Under the pieces are notes generated by a model. That model was given only the letters and a program-made list of their open reading frames with translations. It was not told the origin of the DNA and made no database searches. A stretch of 64,000 bases of DNA from positions 56,890,094-56,954,093 of the forward strand of contig NC_068576.1 of assembly GCF_025698545.1 (NCBI RefSeq). Reading direction: 5' to 3'. Positions 12,114 through 24,163 of this stretch are shown here, piece by piece; position 1 is the first letter of the stretch; each line of letters starts with the position of its first letter. The DNA is from Gossypium raimondii. Taxonomy: Eukaryota > Streptophyta > Magnoliopsida > Malvales > Malvaceae. The position numbers and the translations under genes were made by a program.

Positions 12114-13215
12114 AATAACTCAATGGATGATGAGCTAACAAATACACAATAATTTATCTCTTATATAAATTTTTTTACACAATCGATACCTTTTACATTC
12201 ATTTTACGAGATTAATCCTTTCGAGGTTTTTATTATCTTTCTTAATAATATCATAATCTAATATTCAAATACGAGTTTTACAATTGAGAGTATTTATATA
12301 TACTTTTATTACTCATTCCATATATACACTTTTCATTTGGTTAAAATATACTCTAAGCTTATACATTATTTGTAAGTTAGTCGGTTTTTATTTTATTTTG
12401 AATAATTTATTTTTAATTTAAAATATAAGTTCAATTATTAAAATCGTTTAAATTTAAATCATTACAACGTTATATTTCTTTGGTACAGTTGTTCCAAAAT
12501 TTAAATTTATTTTAATATATGGTTGAATAGTTACAAAGTAGAATAAAATCAATACAATATAAAATTAATCTATGGCGATAATAATAGTGACTCTTGAAGT
12601 TAAGTATTCAAGGTCCTAATGCCTCGACTTTGCCAAAAATACTAAAGCTTCATTTGCCCGTGATATAATTTTTAAGATAAAATAAGACATAAATTAGAAA
12701 AATGAAAAAGAAATCCACTATTAAAGTTATTATGAGGGAAATTAGAACTCTTAATTAATACTATAAAACAAAGCCTGCTTTACGTTCCTCAATTCATGCA
12801 TATAAAAAATACCCCAAAATTTCAAACAACCGCATCATCAAATATTACGAAATCGGGGCTAAATTGGACCTAATCATTAAATTCATGTATCAAAGAGTGA
12901 AAAAATATAAGTACCAAAATGAATACAATTGACAAGTGTAGGGGTCAAAAATTATATTAACTCTTGCATGATTGTATCCAATTCACACAATGAATGTCAT
13001 CATCCTCTGTCGTTTCTCTCATTAAAGTAAAGCAAAATCCGAAAACAAAAAAGAAAACAAAAAACGCCCCCCTTCCTTCTCCAATCCAAAATTTCCCGAG
13101 AAAATTTCACCTTTTCTGTCAATCCCCAACCCTCAAAAACCTCCCAAATGCCAAATTCCATCAAATAACCCTAAACAATCAAACACCCAAATCCCTTTCC
13201 CTTCATAAATCCCAA

Positions 13216-15993
13216 ATGTCAGGTCCATCACTCATGGATTCCTTATTTCAACGCACTTTAGAAGACCTAATCAAAGGTCTAAGACAACAACTGATCGGCG
13301 AACAAGCTTTCATTTCCAAAGCCCTTGAAGAAATCCGCAAAGAAATCAAATCTACTGACCTCTCTACCAAATCCACAGCTCTTCTCAAACTATGTTACCT
13401 CTCCAATCTTCACTTCCACGACATGTCTTTCGCTGCTTTCCATGCCTTAGAAGTCCTTTCCTCCCCTCGTTTTTCCCATAAAAAGATAGCTTACCATGCA
13501 ATCTCACTTTCATTCCATGATTCAACCCCTGTTCTTCTCCTTATAACGAATCATTTGCGCAAAGATCTCACCAGTACTAATGAGTTTGAAGTAAGTTTAT
13601 CTCTTCAATGCTTGTCTAGAATCGCTAATGTTGATTTGGCTAGAGATTTGACCCCTGAAGTTTTCACTTTGTTGTCTAGTAATAAGCTTTATGTTCGTAA
13701 AAGGGCTGTGGCTGTTGTTTTAAGGGTTTTTGAGAAATACCCAGATTCTGTTAGGGTTTGTTTTAAACGTTTAGTTGAGAATTTAGAGAATTACGATCCT
13801 CAGATTTTGTCTGCTGTTGTTGGGGTGTTTTCTGAACTTGCTTGTAAAGATCCCAGATCGTATCTTCCTTTAGCACCTGAGTTTTATAAGATTTTAGTTG
13901 ATTCGAAAAGCAATTGGATCTCGATTAAGGTTTTGAAGATTTTCGCTAAATTAGCTCCTCTTGAACCGAGGTTATCAAATCGGGTGGTTGAACCGATTTG
14001 TGATCTTATGAGGAAAACCGGGGCGAAGTCGTTATTGTTTGAGTGTGTTAGGACTGTGGTTACTAGTTTTAGTGAGTATGAATCTGCTGTGAGGCTTGCG
14101 GTTGGGAAGATTCGGGAGTTTTTGGTGGATGAGGATCCAAATCTTAAGTATCTCGGATTGCATGCACTTTCGATTGTAGCCTCAAAGCATTTATGGGTGG
14201 TTTCGGAGAATAAGGAAGTTGTAATCAAGTCATTGAGTGATCCGGATCCTAATATAAAGATTGAGTCGTTGCGTCTTGTGATGGCAATGGTATCTGAACA
14301 TAATGTGGCTGAAATTTCAAAGGTTTTGGTCAATTATGCACTTAAATCGGATCCCCTGTTTTGTAATGAGATACTTGGTTCTATTCTATCAACTTGTTCT
14401 AGGAATGTTTATGAGATTATTGTTGACTTTGATTGGTATGTATCACTTCTTGGTGAGATGTCAAGAATCCCGCATTGTCAGATGGGAGAAGAAATTGAAA
14501 ACCAGTTAATTGATATTGGTTTGAGGGTCAAGGATGTTAGGCTGGAACTTGTTCGTGTTGCTCGTGATTTGCTGATTGATCCTGCTTTACTCGGAAACTC
14601 TTTCTTGCATAGGGTATTATCTGCTGCTGCTTGGGTATCCGGAGAATATGTTGAGTTCTCAAGGAATCCGTTAGAACTTATGGAAGCATTATTACAGCCT
14701 CGTACTAGTTTGTTGCCACCGTCTATAATGGCAATTTACATTCAGTCTGCGTTTAAAGTGTTAGTTTTTTGCCTACATACTTGCTTTGTGCGAGGGGGAA
14801 GTACCGCTGGAGTTTCGGCATCTGCGTCGTATGAATCGTTTGATGATCTGTCCATTGAAAATGGCGCGGGTTCAACTGTTGCACATGGTCAGACATGTAC
14901 ATCAGCTCCTATCACCAATGAATCCATTGTTAACCTATTGAAACTGGTTGAATTAGCTTTGAGCCCTCTATTAGGAAGCCATGATGTGGAAGTACAAGAG
15001 AGAGCACGGAATTTGCTTGGCTTTGTTGATTTGATAAAATTAGAAGCACTGAATTCTTTGGGACAAGAGGAAAATGATTCGGAACAGAAAGGAGTGGAAG
15101 CTACCAAAATCATCAGACTGGTGCACGATGCCTTTTCCAAGGAGCTCGGTCCTGTCTCTTTAAGTGCCCAAGGTAAAGTTCCTGTACCAGATGGGTTAAC
15201 GCTTAACGAGAACCTTGGTGATTTGGAAACAATATGCAGTGATATTGAACTACCTTCATCGAACACATTTTCTTTTGGATATCCTTCTGAGGAGAAGGAT
15301 GTGTCGTCTTTCTCCAACCTTCAGATTAAAGAAGACTCGGGACAATCAAATGAGTCCACTTCTTTGTTAGCGGAGCACCGTAAGCGCCATGGGTTGTATT
15401 ACCTTCCTTCGGGGAAAAATGAAGTAATTTCAAATGACTATCCACCTGCCAATGACCCCGCATTACAGGGTGATAACAATGATACTGCCAGTGATCTTGT
15501 TAAACTCACGGCAGAATCACTTGTTCCGAAGAGAAAACCAAACCATAGCAAGCCTAGGCCTGTGGTAGTGAAATTGGATGAAGCGGATGAGAAACCTGTT
15601 GCAGTAAAGCATCCCGAGTCTAGAGATGATTCACTCTCGGGTGCTGTTCGTGACATTCTTTTCGGTAGTGAAGATATTCTACCCACTTCATCTCGAAGCA
15701 ACCTTCCTAGTAGCAATAGAAAAGGGAAGGAAAAACAACACATGATTACTCAAGTTGAATCAAAAGAAAATGTAGTTGGTGATGGAAATTCTAGTTCGAG
15801 AAGGAGAAAAGATCATAGCCATGGTAAAGAGAGAAGACATAGGAAGAAAAATGCTGAGGAAAGAAATGAGACCGATCGGAAAGAAAAAGAGAGTAGTAGT
15901 AATCACCCCAGAAGGCATAAATCTCGACAAAGAGCCGAGGAGCCTTTAAAAGTTCCTCCACAAACATCGGTGATTCCTGATTTCCTTTTATAG
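13216..15993 (+). CDS. AP-3 complex subunit delta (delta-adaptin)
   Basis: This is an intronless gene for the large delta subunit of the AP-3 adaptor, which in plants works in vacuolar sorting and vacuole biogenesis from Golgi/endosomal membranes. From the ATG at 13216 (MSGPSLMDSLFQR) the product is 925 residues. An in-frame ATG at 12994 would add 74 residues that are Lys/Pro-rich and unlike adaptins, so I prefer the later start, close to the roughly 870 residues of the Arabidopsis protein. The adaptin N-terminal helical-repeat domain fills about the first 600 residues (LEDLIKGLRQQL, STKSTALLKLCYL, LYVRKRAVAVVLRVFEKYP, DPNLKYLGLHALSIVA). Then come an acidic/Ser-rich hinge, LLAEHRKRHGLYYLPSG, a Lys/Arg-rich tail and the conserved ending VIPDFLL. 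As usual for plant delta, no large ear domain is visible. Confidence 0.95.
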   Translation: MSGPSLMDSLFQRTLEDLIKGLRQQLIGEQAFISKALEEIRKEIKSTDLSTKSTALLKLCYLSNLHFHDMSFAAFHALEVLSSPRFSHKKIAYHAISLSFHDSTPVLLLITNHLRKDLTSTNEFEVSLSLQCLSRIANVDLARDLTPEVFTLLSSNKLYVRKRAVAVVLRVFEKYPDSVRVCFKRLVENLENYDPQILSAVVGVFSELACKDPRSYLPLAPEFYKILVDSKSNWISIKVLKIFAKLAPLEPRLSNRVVEPICDLMRKTGAKSLLFECVRTVVTSFSEYESAVRLAVGKIREFLVDEDPNLKYLGLHALSIVASKHLWVVSENKEVVIKSLSDPDPNIKIESLRLVMAMVSEHNVAEISKVLVNYALKSDPLFCNEILGSILSTCSRNVYEIIVDFDWYVSLLGEMSRIPHCQMGEEIENQLIDIGLRVKDVRLELVRVARDLLIDPALLGNSFLHRVLSAAAWVSGEYVEFSRNPLELMEALLQPRTSLLPPSIMAIYIQSAFKVLVFCLHTCFVRGGSTAGVSASASYESFDDLSIENGAGSTVAHGQTCTSAPITNESIVNLLKLVELALSPLLGSHDVEVQERARNLLGFVDLIKLEALNSLGQEENDSEQKGVEATKIIRLVHDAFSKELGPVSLSAQGKVPVPDGLTLNENLGDLETICSDIELPSSNTFSFGYPSEEKDVSSFSNLQIKEDSGQSNESTSLLAEHRKRHGLYYLPSGKNEVISNDYPPANDPALQGDNNDTASDLVKLTAESLVPKRKPNHSKPRPVVVKLDEADEKPVAVKHPESRDDSLSGAVRDILFGSEDILPTSSRSNLPSSNRKGKEKQHMITQVESKENVVGDGNSSSRRRKDHSHGKERRHRKKNAEERNETDRKEKESSSNHPRRHKSRQRAEEPLKVPPQTSVIPDFLL

Positions 15994-16673
15994 CATTAAA
16001 CTTTTTTTCTTTATCCGCCCATTGGGAACTGCTTGAGAGAAATTGGCTAATGATATATCCCCTGTGTTCTGCCTTCTTGCGCTCTTTGGGTCAGTTCTTC
16101 TGTAAATTTATACTTTGTTTTTTTGTTTTTATATTTGGGGTTTATGGTTTATTGAAAATTTGAACACTGGGATTGTTTATGTTACTCATTTGGAAATTCA
16201 ATTTTGAAACATTCTGGCCCCTTGATACTTAAAAATGGATATATATCTGTGCATGTACTCATGTTGGATCTGGAAATGATCAAGCATCATATAGACATTA
16301 TTTAGTTAACAAATTATGCTATATTCGCCATATATATGTGTGTATATATTATCATCAGTATCTTCATGCTATGCATGTACTTGTCTTAGATGCGGAAATC
16401 ATAGCATCATTGTAAAACATTATTCAGTCAACAAATTGGGTTTGGTAACAATCTGAAAAGGATTAGTAGAAAGTTGATGCTCGCATGTTGTGGGGTACTG
16501 TTGAGGATTTAGTATTGTGGTGCTTTTGTTCTCCAATGGCTGCCCTCGCATTAGATGCAAACTGGGTTCATCCTACTGATTTTGCTGGTATGTTAGAATA
16601 TGCTTGGAACAGTGGGGGAATCTATGTTTCCTGGATTCAAAAGTGCACGTGGGATATGAATATTTGTCTCTAT

Positions 16674-17028
16674 AAGTACCATGGAGGCTGTTGAATATTT
16701 GTGCACAGTGGTACCAGGAGTCAGATGCATTTTGCTCCTTCTGCTCAAAAAACGGACAAATTAACTTTTGTATATTAGATCAAAGAGTAAACGGGTTCTG
16801 TTAAAAAATCCATCTATTTCTACTGTTAAGAATTGGTTCCCGTATGTTAGCATGAGGTATATTTTTTATCAATCATGTTAATTTTTAACAATAGATTTAG
16901 ATGTTCTTAGCAAAAAGAATCAATTTCTCTTTTAATTTAATGTATATAAACTAACTTACCTATTTTTTTCAGTTAATGGGGTAAAATACAATCTGACTCT
17001 TAGTATAAAGGTCTTCATGCTACTTTTA
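16674..17028. mobile_element. MITE family A, copy 3
   Basis: The left end is aagtaccatggaggctg and the right end gtcttcatgctactttta. The interior contains 'ggagtcagatgcattttgctcc' and 'atattagatcaaagagtaaa', matching the intronic copies. It lies about 0.7 kb downstream of AP-3 delta. Confidence 0.7.
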
Positions 17029-17286
17029 TGTTTATGTCCAATAAATGCTTGGTATCTTTTTTAAAATTATCCCTTTGATCTATGTTGACATCTTGACAAA
17101 TGGCCTAAAATACGTCAATTCAACTGATGGTGTTTGGCAAAACTTTTAAAAAAATTTTGATAAAAAGATTTTTTCAATTCATCTCAATTGAGGAATTTAG
17201 ACTCTCTAAAAAAATTGGCAATTTAATTCCTATTACTTTCGAAAGTGAGCGACTAAGGGTAATTAATCACAGCATTAATATTTTCT

Positions 17287-17391
17287 ATCAATTGTGCATA
17301 TAATTTTGATTGGTATAATAATAAATTTAGCTTTCAATCAATTGTGCATATAATTTTGATTGATATAATAACAAATTTAGTTTTCAATGTT
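17287..17391. repeat. 50-bp tandem repeat, two copies
   Basis: The unit begins atcaattgtgcatataattt and occurs at 17287 and 17337. The two copies differ at a few bases (for example ggtataataata and gatataataaca). Confidence 0.85.
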
Positions 17392-18526
17392 TATATATTT
17401 TGTCATTTTGGCCTTAATTCTAAAAATTTTAACAAATTTAATCTCAACATTTACACAAATATTGCATAAAAATTTAATAAATTAGGACTAAATTGACAAA
17501 ATGTGTAAACTTTAAAAGTTAAATTTGTTATTATATCAAATACAATCATGTACAATTAATTAAAATATTAATATTGTGATTAATTGTCTTTAATTGCTCA
17601 AAATGTGCTAACTTTTAAAAGGGATCAATTTACTCAATCAAGATTGAAATAAAAGAAATAAAAAATTAATTAGTTGGAATACGATAACTATTGGTATGCA
17701 AAAATAAATCCAAATTTTCTTAATATTTATTTTCACAAGCAATGGACGAAAATAATAAAGAAATGATAACATAAAATTATATTTATTTTAGTTTAGGTGT
17801 TAGTTTCTTAATTTCTTCCACTTAAAAAGAAAAGAAAAACTGTGTTGTATTCCCAATCACTCGCGTGAAATAAAGTATCATAAGATGTGTTATTCATGCA
17901 AAATCAAATGAAATTAATTAAAATTCGTATTATATATACATGTATTTATATATTATATGCAAGAAAAAGGAAATGATAAGTAAACTTGCATCTGACACCT
18001 TGTATAATATTTGAAGAAATTTGATTTCTAAAGAATACAACCTTAAGAAGATCTCTACTACTATATCCCATATTAAAAACCTGATTTTAAGCAGGTCAAG
18101 TTTTATATTGATTGTAGGGGTTTGTTATTTTATGCATTATGTACAAGTTTAAAAGCATTTACCTTGTTTGCGCGAGGAATTCTATTTTATGAATAGGAAC
18201 GAGGTTACAGCTTGATGATTATGTTGAATTTAAATTACGGATTGTACAACTAAAATTATAGTGAACTATTCTCTAGATAAAATTTCATAGGCCTACGAAG
18301 TTTTTGTCCATCTCTATCTTGTACTAGTTAGTTAGTTAGTTAGTCTAGTTGCAATTGAATATGCATCTAAAAGGCAAAATTAACAAGCTATTATGAGACA
18401 CTGTGGCTTTTTAACCTGACTTGTGGAGTTAAAAAACTCCACTAATGTATTAAATAACAAGATTTATATTATTATTTTATTACACCCTAAAACCAAATGA
18501 TATCATTCTAGACGATTAAAGTACAT

Positions 18527-18735
18527 GGGAGGTCCCTATATTATAGGGACTAGATAAAATTAGTCCTCTATTACTATTAAAAAGAATCTCCAATTGAAAT
18601 AGAATTATTCAATTGTAGTTAAGTTTTAAACATATTAACTCTGTTTAAATATACCTTATTTGATTATTATGTTTAATAATACGTTTGATAATAGAATGTT
18701 AATTTAATCAGGCCCCTATAATAGAAGACCTCTCG
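18527..18735. mobile_element. MITE family C
   Basis: The left end gggaggtccctatattatag and the right end ctataatagaagacctctcg form an imperfect terminal inverted repeat about 210 bp apart. A related but more decayed copy occupies about 10074-10440. There is no ORF. Confidence 0.65.
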
Positions 18736-18881
18736 AAACATTCACCTATTCTAAATAGGTTGGTGAAAATTTTACTCCATCGAAAATATACAATATAATA
18801 GTAAATCAAATAAACTAGGTTCAAAATAATTCTTTAATTCAAACTAATGTATCGTTTTATTCACGATTCCAACCTATTAAA

Positions 18882-18961
18882 TTGACTTGGTATCTACTAC
18901 CATGGAATTAACCCTAAATAATAAAAAACAAATGATTGACTCAAAGGTTAGTCGACGTCAA
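18882..18961 (+). promoter_or_regulatory. W-box / TGACG cluster upstream of the SARD1-like gene
   Basis: Three TTGAC W-box cores lie at 18882-18886 (+), 18936-18940 (+) and 18957-18961 (-). The last overlaps a TGACG core (18956-18960, minus strand), the type bound by TGA bZIP factors. They lie 240-320 bp upstream of the start codon. WRKY and TGA control of SARD1 is known in Arabidopsis; its operation here is inferred. Confidence 0.5.
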
Positions 18962-19201
18962 AGTCATTGCAGTATTATATATATATATATTAATTTACAT
19001 AGGTTAGTACGTGGCTATTACACTGCTGTTTCCTCTAACGTTCCAAGAACCTTCTTTTTTATTATTAATTTTTTTGAACTCTCCTGTATTTAAACTCCAT
19101 TTTCGCCTTCACACCATTCTTAAACCCATTTCCTCTCCTCTCTCCCTCCTTTTTGTTGGGTTTCAAATATCTGGGAATTAATAAATACTCAGCTGAAAAT
19201 A

Positions 19202-22200
19202 ATGGCGGCTAAACGGATTCTTAGCAACCCATTTTCCGACCAAGCCGATGAGCCGAAGGAGAAACGGACGAGACCTACCTCTTCTTTTACTTCGTATGTT
19301 TTACCTTTTTTTTAAATTATTATATGGTTGATGGGGATTTCTACATCACATTTCTCACCATTTTACGGTGAAAGTAAGAGATCGCAACTATTTTGTTTGG
19401 TTGGTTAAATCGGTTTTTATCATAATTTACAAAAAGTTATTTAAGAAATGTATAATTGAAGCAACTTTAGGTTGATGAATTTGGTTGGTTAAACAGTCTT
19501 GAATAATATATATATTTTTAAATAATTAAAAATATTAAATTAAATTATTTTTCTGATTAGATCGGAATAATTGACTGAAAATAATCAATAAAATTGAAAA
19601 CCATTCAACTCACCCAAAAACGAAATTGATTAACTTCATCGTGGTTTTGATCTCAGGCTTGGTTTATGTTATATAGGACTTTAGAAGTTGAGATAATTAA
19701 ATGAGATTATATTTGATGCGATAGTTATTTTTAATGGGATTGCAACACTACTTGTCAAATCATGTATTATCTCTACGGTCTTTGTAATGGCATGTATTGT
19801 ATACCCATTTTGTCTTAGAGATATTATAATTTCACATGATAACATTTAAATCTTTTTACATGGTTTTATATTATTTTAAGATGCAATTTTACATATTTTT
19901 TAGTTTTTGATTTAAAATTGTTAATTAGAAATCTAATTTTTTCTTATCTCTAATTGTTTAACAGTGTGATTAGGGAAGCTGTTATGGATAAGTGTTTGAG
20001 CACAGCTCTGGAACCAATCCTTCGAAGAGTGGTATATTTATATACTTTTCATTGCATCAAACAAAATATTTTGGGAAAAAAAAGCATTTTTTAAAGGATA
20101 AAAGTTAAATCAATATTAAAGACATGCGTGTTGGTTCAATTTCGATTTTCAACGTTTTATTTATTTATTTTAGATTTATTGATTTCATGTATTTCTAAAT
20201 TTATTTAAATAGAATGGTTTTTAAAAGTTTTGAAATTAGTTAAGTGGTTGTATAATTTAAAATTTCGTATAAATAATAAAATTTATAATAGAAATAATGA
20301 ATTTATTCTTTAATTTAACAAACTTCTACTTTCACCCTTGAAAATCTTTATGATATTGATACCTAATACATTTGCAGGTGCACGAAGAAGTGGAGCGTAG
20401 TCTTCGAGCTCAAATCCGTTCTTTCAGCAGGTCTCCATCGCTTCGAATCCAAGCACCGCAACCGTCAACTCTCAAGCTCATTTTCCCTAAAGCTCTTACC
20501 GTACCGATCTTTACCGGCGGCAAGATCGTGGATGAAGAGAGCAATCAACTTCGAGTAATGCTTGTTGATACAAGGGGAAACCAAACGGTTCTTTTCCCAA
20601 GCCCATTTAAAGTAGATATCGTGGTCCTCGACGGGGATTTTCCGTTGAATGGTAAGAATTGGAGCAGCGAAGAGTTCGATCGGTACATCGTGAAGGAAAG
20701 AACCGGCAAACGTCCCTTGCTCGCCGGTGAATTGGTTGTCACGGTGAGGGATGGAGTCGGTTTGATCGAAAATATTGAATTTACGGATAATTCGAGCTGG
20801 ATCCGGAGCCGGAAGTTCAGAATTGGCGCGAAAGTTGTGGGAGGGAGCTGCCAAGGTGTACGGATTCGAGAAGCCATGACTGAAGCTTTTGTCGTGAAAG
20901 ATCATCGTGGCGAATGTAAGTTTTCGTCGTTCTCCATATTTATACCGAAATTTTCTTTTCAAATTTTCATAATCTTCTCTTCATTAAGGTTCTAAAGAAG
21001 GTTAGTTAGTTCCATAAAACATGTGATTAAGATCTTGAAGATGAGCTTAATTAGAATCAATCTTCATTCCATTAAACATCTAAAATAATTTTAAATTTTA
21101 AAATATTCTAATTGAAGTTGTTATAATGTTGTATTAATCAATTTCACACATCAATTTAATTTTGTTAAATGTCAAATTAGATATGACGTAGAACATTTTT
21201 AAGATATATAAATTAAATTATAAATATGTGTAATTTTTGTTTGTTCTCACAATATCAAATAGATTTTGAGTTTGAATGATTAACTTAATCTTTTGCTGAG
21301 TTTAATTATTTCTCATGTTTATGTTTTTGTTTTCAACTTTCAATTCAACAATTTGATAAAAGCTGAAAAATGCATATAGATTGTATTCTTTGATGAATAT
21401 ATATTTGAATTACATGAAAAAATCTTATACAAAATAATTGTTAATATATTGAAGTATACAAGAAACATCATCCACCAACGTTAGGAGATGAAGTTTGGCG
21501 TCTAGAAAAGATTGGTAAAGATGGAGTATTCCATAAAAGGTTAGCCTCTGAGGGAGTTCACACGGTGCAAGATTTCTTGAAAATGTGGGTCGTCGACCAT
21601 GCCAAGCTTAGAACTGTAAGTATTTTGCAAGCACTTGTCAAAATTTGTGTTTGCTTTTCTTTTATATATATATATATATAAATCATAAATATAACTCGAT
21701 TCTTGGAACAGATTTTAGGCCCTGCAATGTCAGAGAAAATGTGGAATGTGACAGTCAAGCATGCTAAAACTTGTGTTATGGGGAACAAACATTATGTTTT
21801 TCGAGGACCTGATTACAAAGTCTTGTTGACTCCCATTTGCCAACTTGTGAATGCAGAGATTAATGGAAGCATATATACTACTCACAACCTCAGTGACATT
21901 AACATAGTAAGTGTTAGTAATTGGCTTTATTCGTAAATTAATCACTGAATTATAACTCGAATTTTATATTGGTCTTTAACTTTCTTTTTTTTCTGTCAAA
22001 AGTATATGATGTCTGATAACAATATATCACGTGTCCTTTTCTTATTGATTGATATTGTTTTTCTTGAGTAAACAGAAGAAAATGATAGTTTAGAAATTAC
22101 TTTACGGAAAAAAAATTTAAGGACCAAACTGAAAATTGGCTATAGTTTAGGAGCCAATTTATTTATTTGTTTTGGGTCCTAATGGCATTTGAAATTACAG

Positions 22201-22881
22201 GCATATCTTGAGAATTTGGTGAGAAAAGCATATGCAAATTGGTGTTCCTTGGAAGAGATAGAAGGAATTTCCGATGAAATTGGCCTTCTCACACATGGTA
22301 ATTCATTTTCCATGGAATTTTCGTAACACAAAACTTGAGTTTTTTTGGGTCGGATTAAATGCAAAATTGGCCCTTAAATTATATCATTTTTCCCATTTAA
22401 GTACCTAAAGTTTTTATTTATTAAAAATAATACTTAAACTATCAATTTATATCATTTAACCCCAGATCACGTTACTAACCAATAAGAACGTGATACATGG
22501 CATGTTTTTATTGGATGTCATATATTTTGTTTTGGATAAAATGAGACAAAATTGATAGTTTAGATACTACTTTTAACCAAAAAATTAGATACCTAAATGA
22601 AAAATAATTTAATTGAAGGACCAATTTTGTAAATAAGAATTTTTAAGTAGTGATTTATAAAAAAATGTTACACAGGCGATCATCCCAATCATCAACAACC
22701 CATGGTGGGATCATATCAATACAAAGTGTATATGACGGATCGTTTGATCGAGGGATATATACAAAACGAAATGCAAGCAAATCGGGAAATAAGTCCGATA
22801 TATTTCAATACCTCAAGTGAAAATGGGGTTAGGCTGAACATGTTTCCATCGAACTCGGATGATGATTTGACATGGGGTTAA
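19202..22881 (+). CDS. SARD1: CBP60-family transcription regulator, SARD1-like
   Basis: Seven exons join in frame: 19202-19293, 19965-20031, 20378-20915, 21455-21615, 21712-21906, 22201-22297 and 22676-22881. All introns are GT-AG, and the product is 451 residues. A short basic N-terminus ([17 protein letters not shown]) precedes [15 protein letters not shown] and the conserved CBP60 DNA-binding region: [41 protein letters not shown] (from residue 188) and the join RGELYKKHHPP across exons 3-4. Then come [13 protein letters not shown] and a C-terminal helical part. CBP60 proteins are nuclear; SARD1 and CBP60g bind the ICS1 promoter and drive salicylic acid synthesis and systemic acquired resistance. 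Length and several phrases ([18 protein letters not shown]) point to SARD1 rather than the longer CBP60a-f proteins, but orthology is not proven. SARD1 itself lacks calmodulin binding, and I see no clear C-terminal calmodulin site. Confidence 0.9.
21935..22168. repeat. MITE-like insertion in intron 5 of the SARD1-like gene
   Basis: The left part reads 'aattaatcactgaattataactcg' and the right part 'gaaaattggctatagtttaggagccaattta'. The ends are partly inverted and the interior is non-coding. It lies within intron 5 (21907-22200). The boundaries are approximate. Confidence 0.45.
22361..22632. mobile_element. MITE-like element in intron 6 of the SARD1-like gene
   Basis: The left end gcaaaattggcccttaaatta is inverted with the right end aattgaaggaccaattttgt. 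The interior is non-coding and includes a stretch about avoiding or matching phrases such as 'ataagaacgtgatacatggcatg'. The element lies wholly within intron 6 (22298-22675). Confidence 0.65.
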
Positions 22882-23073
22882 ATTGTGAAAACTGTTATCA
22901 ACAAAAGTTGGTTACATAAGTAAAACATCTTAGAAAGACGAAAATTCAAACCTTGAATATATATTATTAGAAAGAATAGACATAGGCAGTAAAATAGATA
23001 TAAGAAGTTGTGTAAAAAAGTGAAAACTGTTGAAGCATTTACTTTTTTTTTTTATTGAACGAGAAGTATTTAC

Positions 23074-23360
23074 TATTAGGATTGTAAATGAATTGAACAT
23101 AACAAATAAACTTTTGTTCATCTTCATTTGTTTATTTTTAAACTTGTTCGTGTTCAGTTTGTGTTTATAAACGAGCCAATAAACAAACTTGTTCGTGAAC
23201 ATAGACGAACCGAACACACCTCTATTCGTGTTCGTTTGTTTATTAAACGAACATAAATTTTTTGTTCATACTCGTTTATTTAGCTTAATAAATGAACATA
23301 AACAAACGTTATACGAACGATTCACGAATAGTTCATCGAACGTTCTATTCATTTACACCT
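23074..23360. mobile_element. Short terminal-inverted-repeat element (hAT-like MITE?)
   Basis: The left end ggattgtaaatgaattgaac is inverted with the right end gttctattcatttacacctc. The interior is built of many short alternations of GTTCGT/ACGAAC and GTTTATT/AATAAAC, so the whole unit can fold on itself. Superfamily placement is a guess. Confidence 0.7.
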
Positions 23361-24096
23361 CGATTTCCTATTACATGTAGGAGGAACATATACAAGTTGC
23401 ATATGTAATTTACTGTTATTTATTTTTAATTTTCTTCCCCTACTTTCCAATGCTATCTTGTCACAAGAAATAAGTTGGAATACCGATTTGAAGAATGATA
23501 TTAAATTGGTTAGATTGAGAATTAGTACGGATCAATTTAATTGGTTAAAAAATCGAGACTGAAATATTTTTAAAATTTTTAATTGAATCGATTGAACTGA
23601 TCAAATTGATTTAATCGACGAATTGATAGTTTAACCGATTCAACCACCAATTTAATTTTAAAAAACATTGCTTGTGGTTGATGCTCCTTCTAATTAAATA
23701 ATCAATGTTGACAAAGTGAAGAAGAAATGTTGAGGTAAAATTTTAGAGAGAGCTTTTCAATATACATATAGTAAAATTATAAGTACATACCGAAGTAAGT
23801 ATAAAATAGATAAATGTAAAGGAAAGGTTAAATATTGTTTGGGGGAGCTGTGATTATGTTATAAATATAAATATATATTTGAATTAAAATATAATATATT
23901 AATTTATATTTTCATAATTTTTAGAAGGATTAAATCAAAAGTTTATTATTTTTGAGGTTAAACTATAAATTTATTATATATTAACTTATAAATTTATAAG
24001 TTTTTTAGGGAGCTTAAAACATAATTTTTCCAAATTTTAAGGGGTTATAGCCATTGCCTATCCCTCCCTTCGTCCTTGCATAAATGGACAAATAAA

Positions 24097-24163
24097 CAAA
24101 TAAAGGCTAAACGAAGGTGTTTAAATAAAGGCTAAACGAAGGTGTTTAAATAAAGGCTAAACC
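24097..24163. repeat. 25-bp tandem repeat, about 2.6 copies
   Basis: The unit aaataaaggctaaacgaagg plus tgttt is repeated in direct tandem. The first two copies are identical and the third is partial. Confidence 0.9.

Larger units (their letters stand above)
9960..12993. other. AT-rich intergenic region filled with small repeats
   Basis: No gene is seen. The stretch holds a family C-like repeat (about 10074-10440), a family B-like repeat (about 10487-10870) and a 0.95-kb terminal-inverted-repeat element (11166-12113). The final several hundred bases are AT-rich promoter DNA of the AP-3 delta gene. No clear TATA box was identified. Confidence 0.5.
15994..19201. other. Intergenic region between AP-3 delta and the SARD1-like gene
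   Basis: No gene is seen. The first part is the AP-3 delta 3' UTR. The stretch also holds MITE family A copy 3 (16674-17028), a 50-bp tandem repeat (17287-17391) and MITE family C (18527-18735). The SARD1-like promoter occupies roughly the last 350 bp, with a pyrimidine-rich leader just before the start codon. Confidence 0.5.

Noticed and set aside
12994-13215. N-terminal extension of AP-3 delta from an upstream ATG
   Set aside because: It would add 74 Lys/Pro-rich residues unlike any adaptin; the ATG at 13216 gives the usual N-terminus. A plastid-like extension is possible but unsupported.
13884-15743. Minus-strand open frames within AP-3 delta
   Set aside because: They mirror the long real gene on the other strand and show no domain pattern of their own.
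16485-16694. Open frame of 69 codons downstream of AP-3 delta
   Set aside because: It is Trp/Cys-rich without family pattern, overlaps a MITE end, and has no support as a gene.
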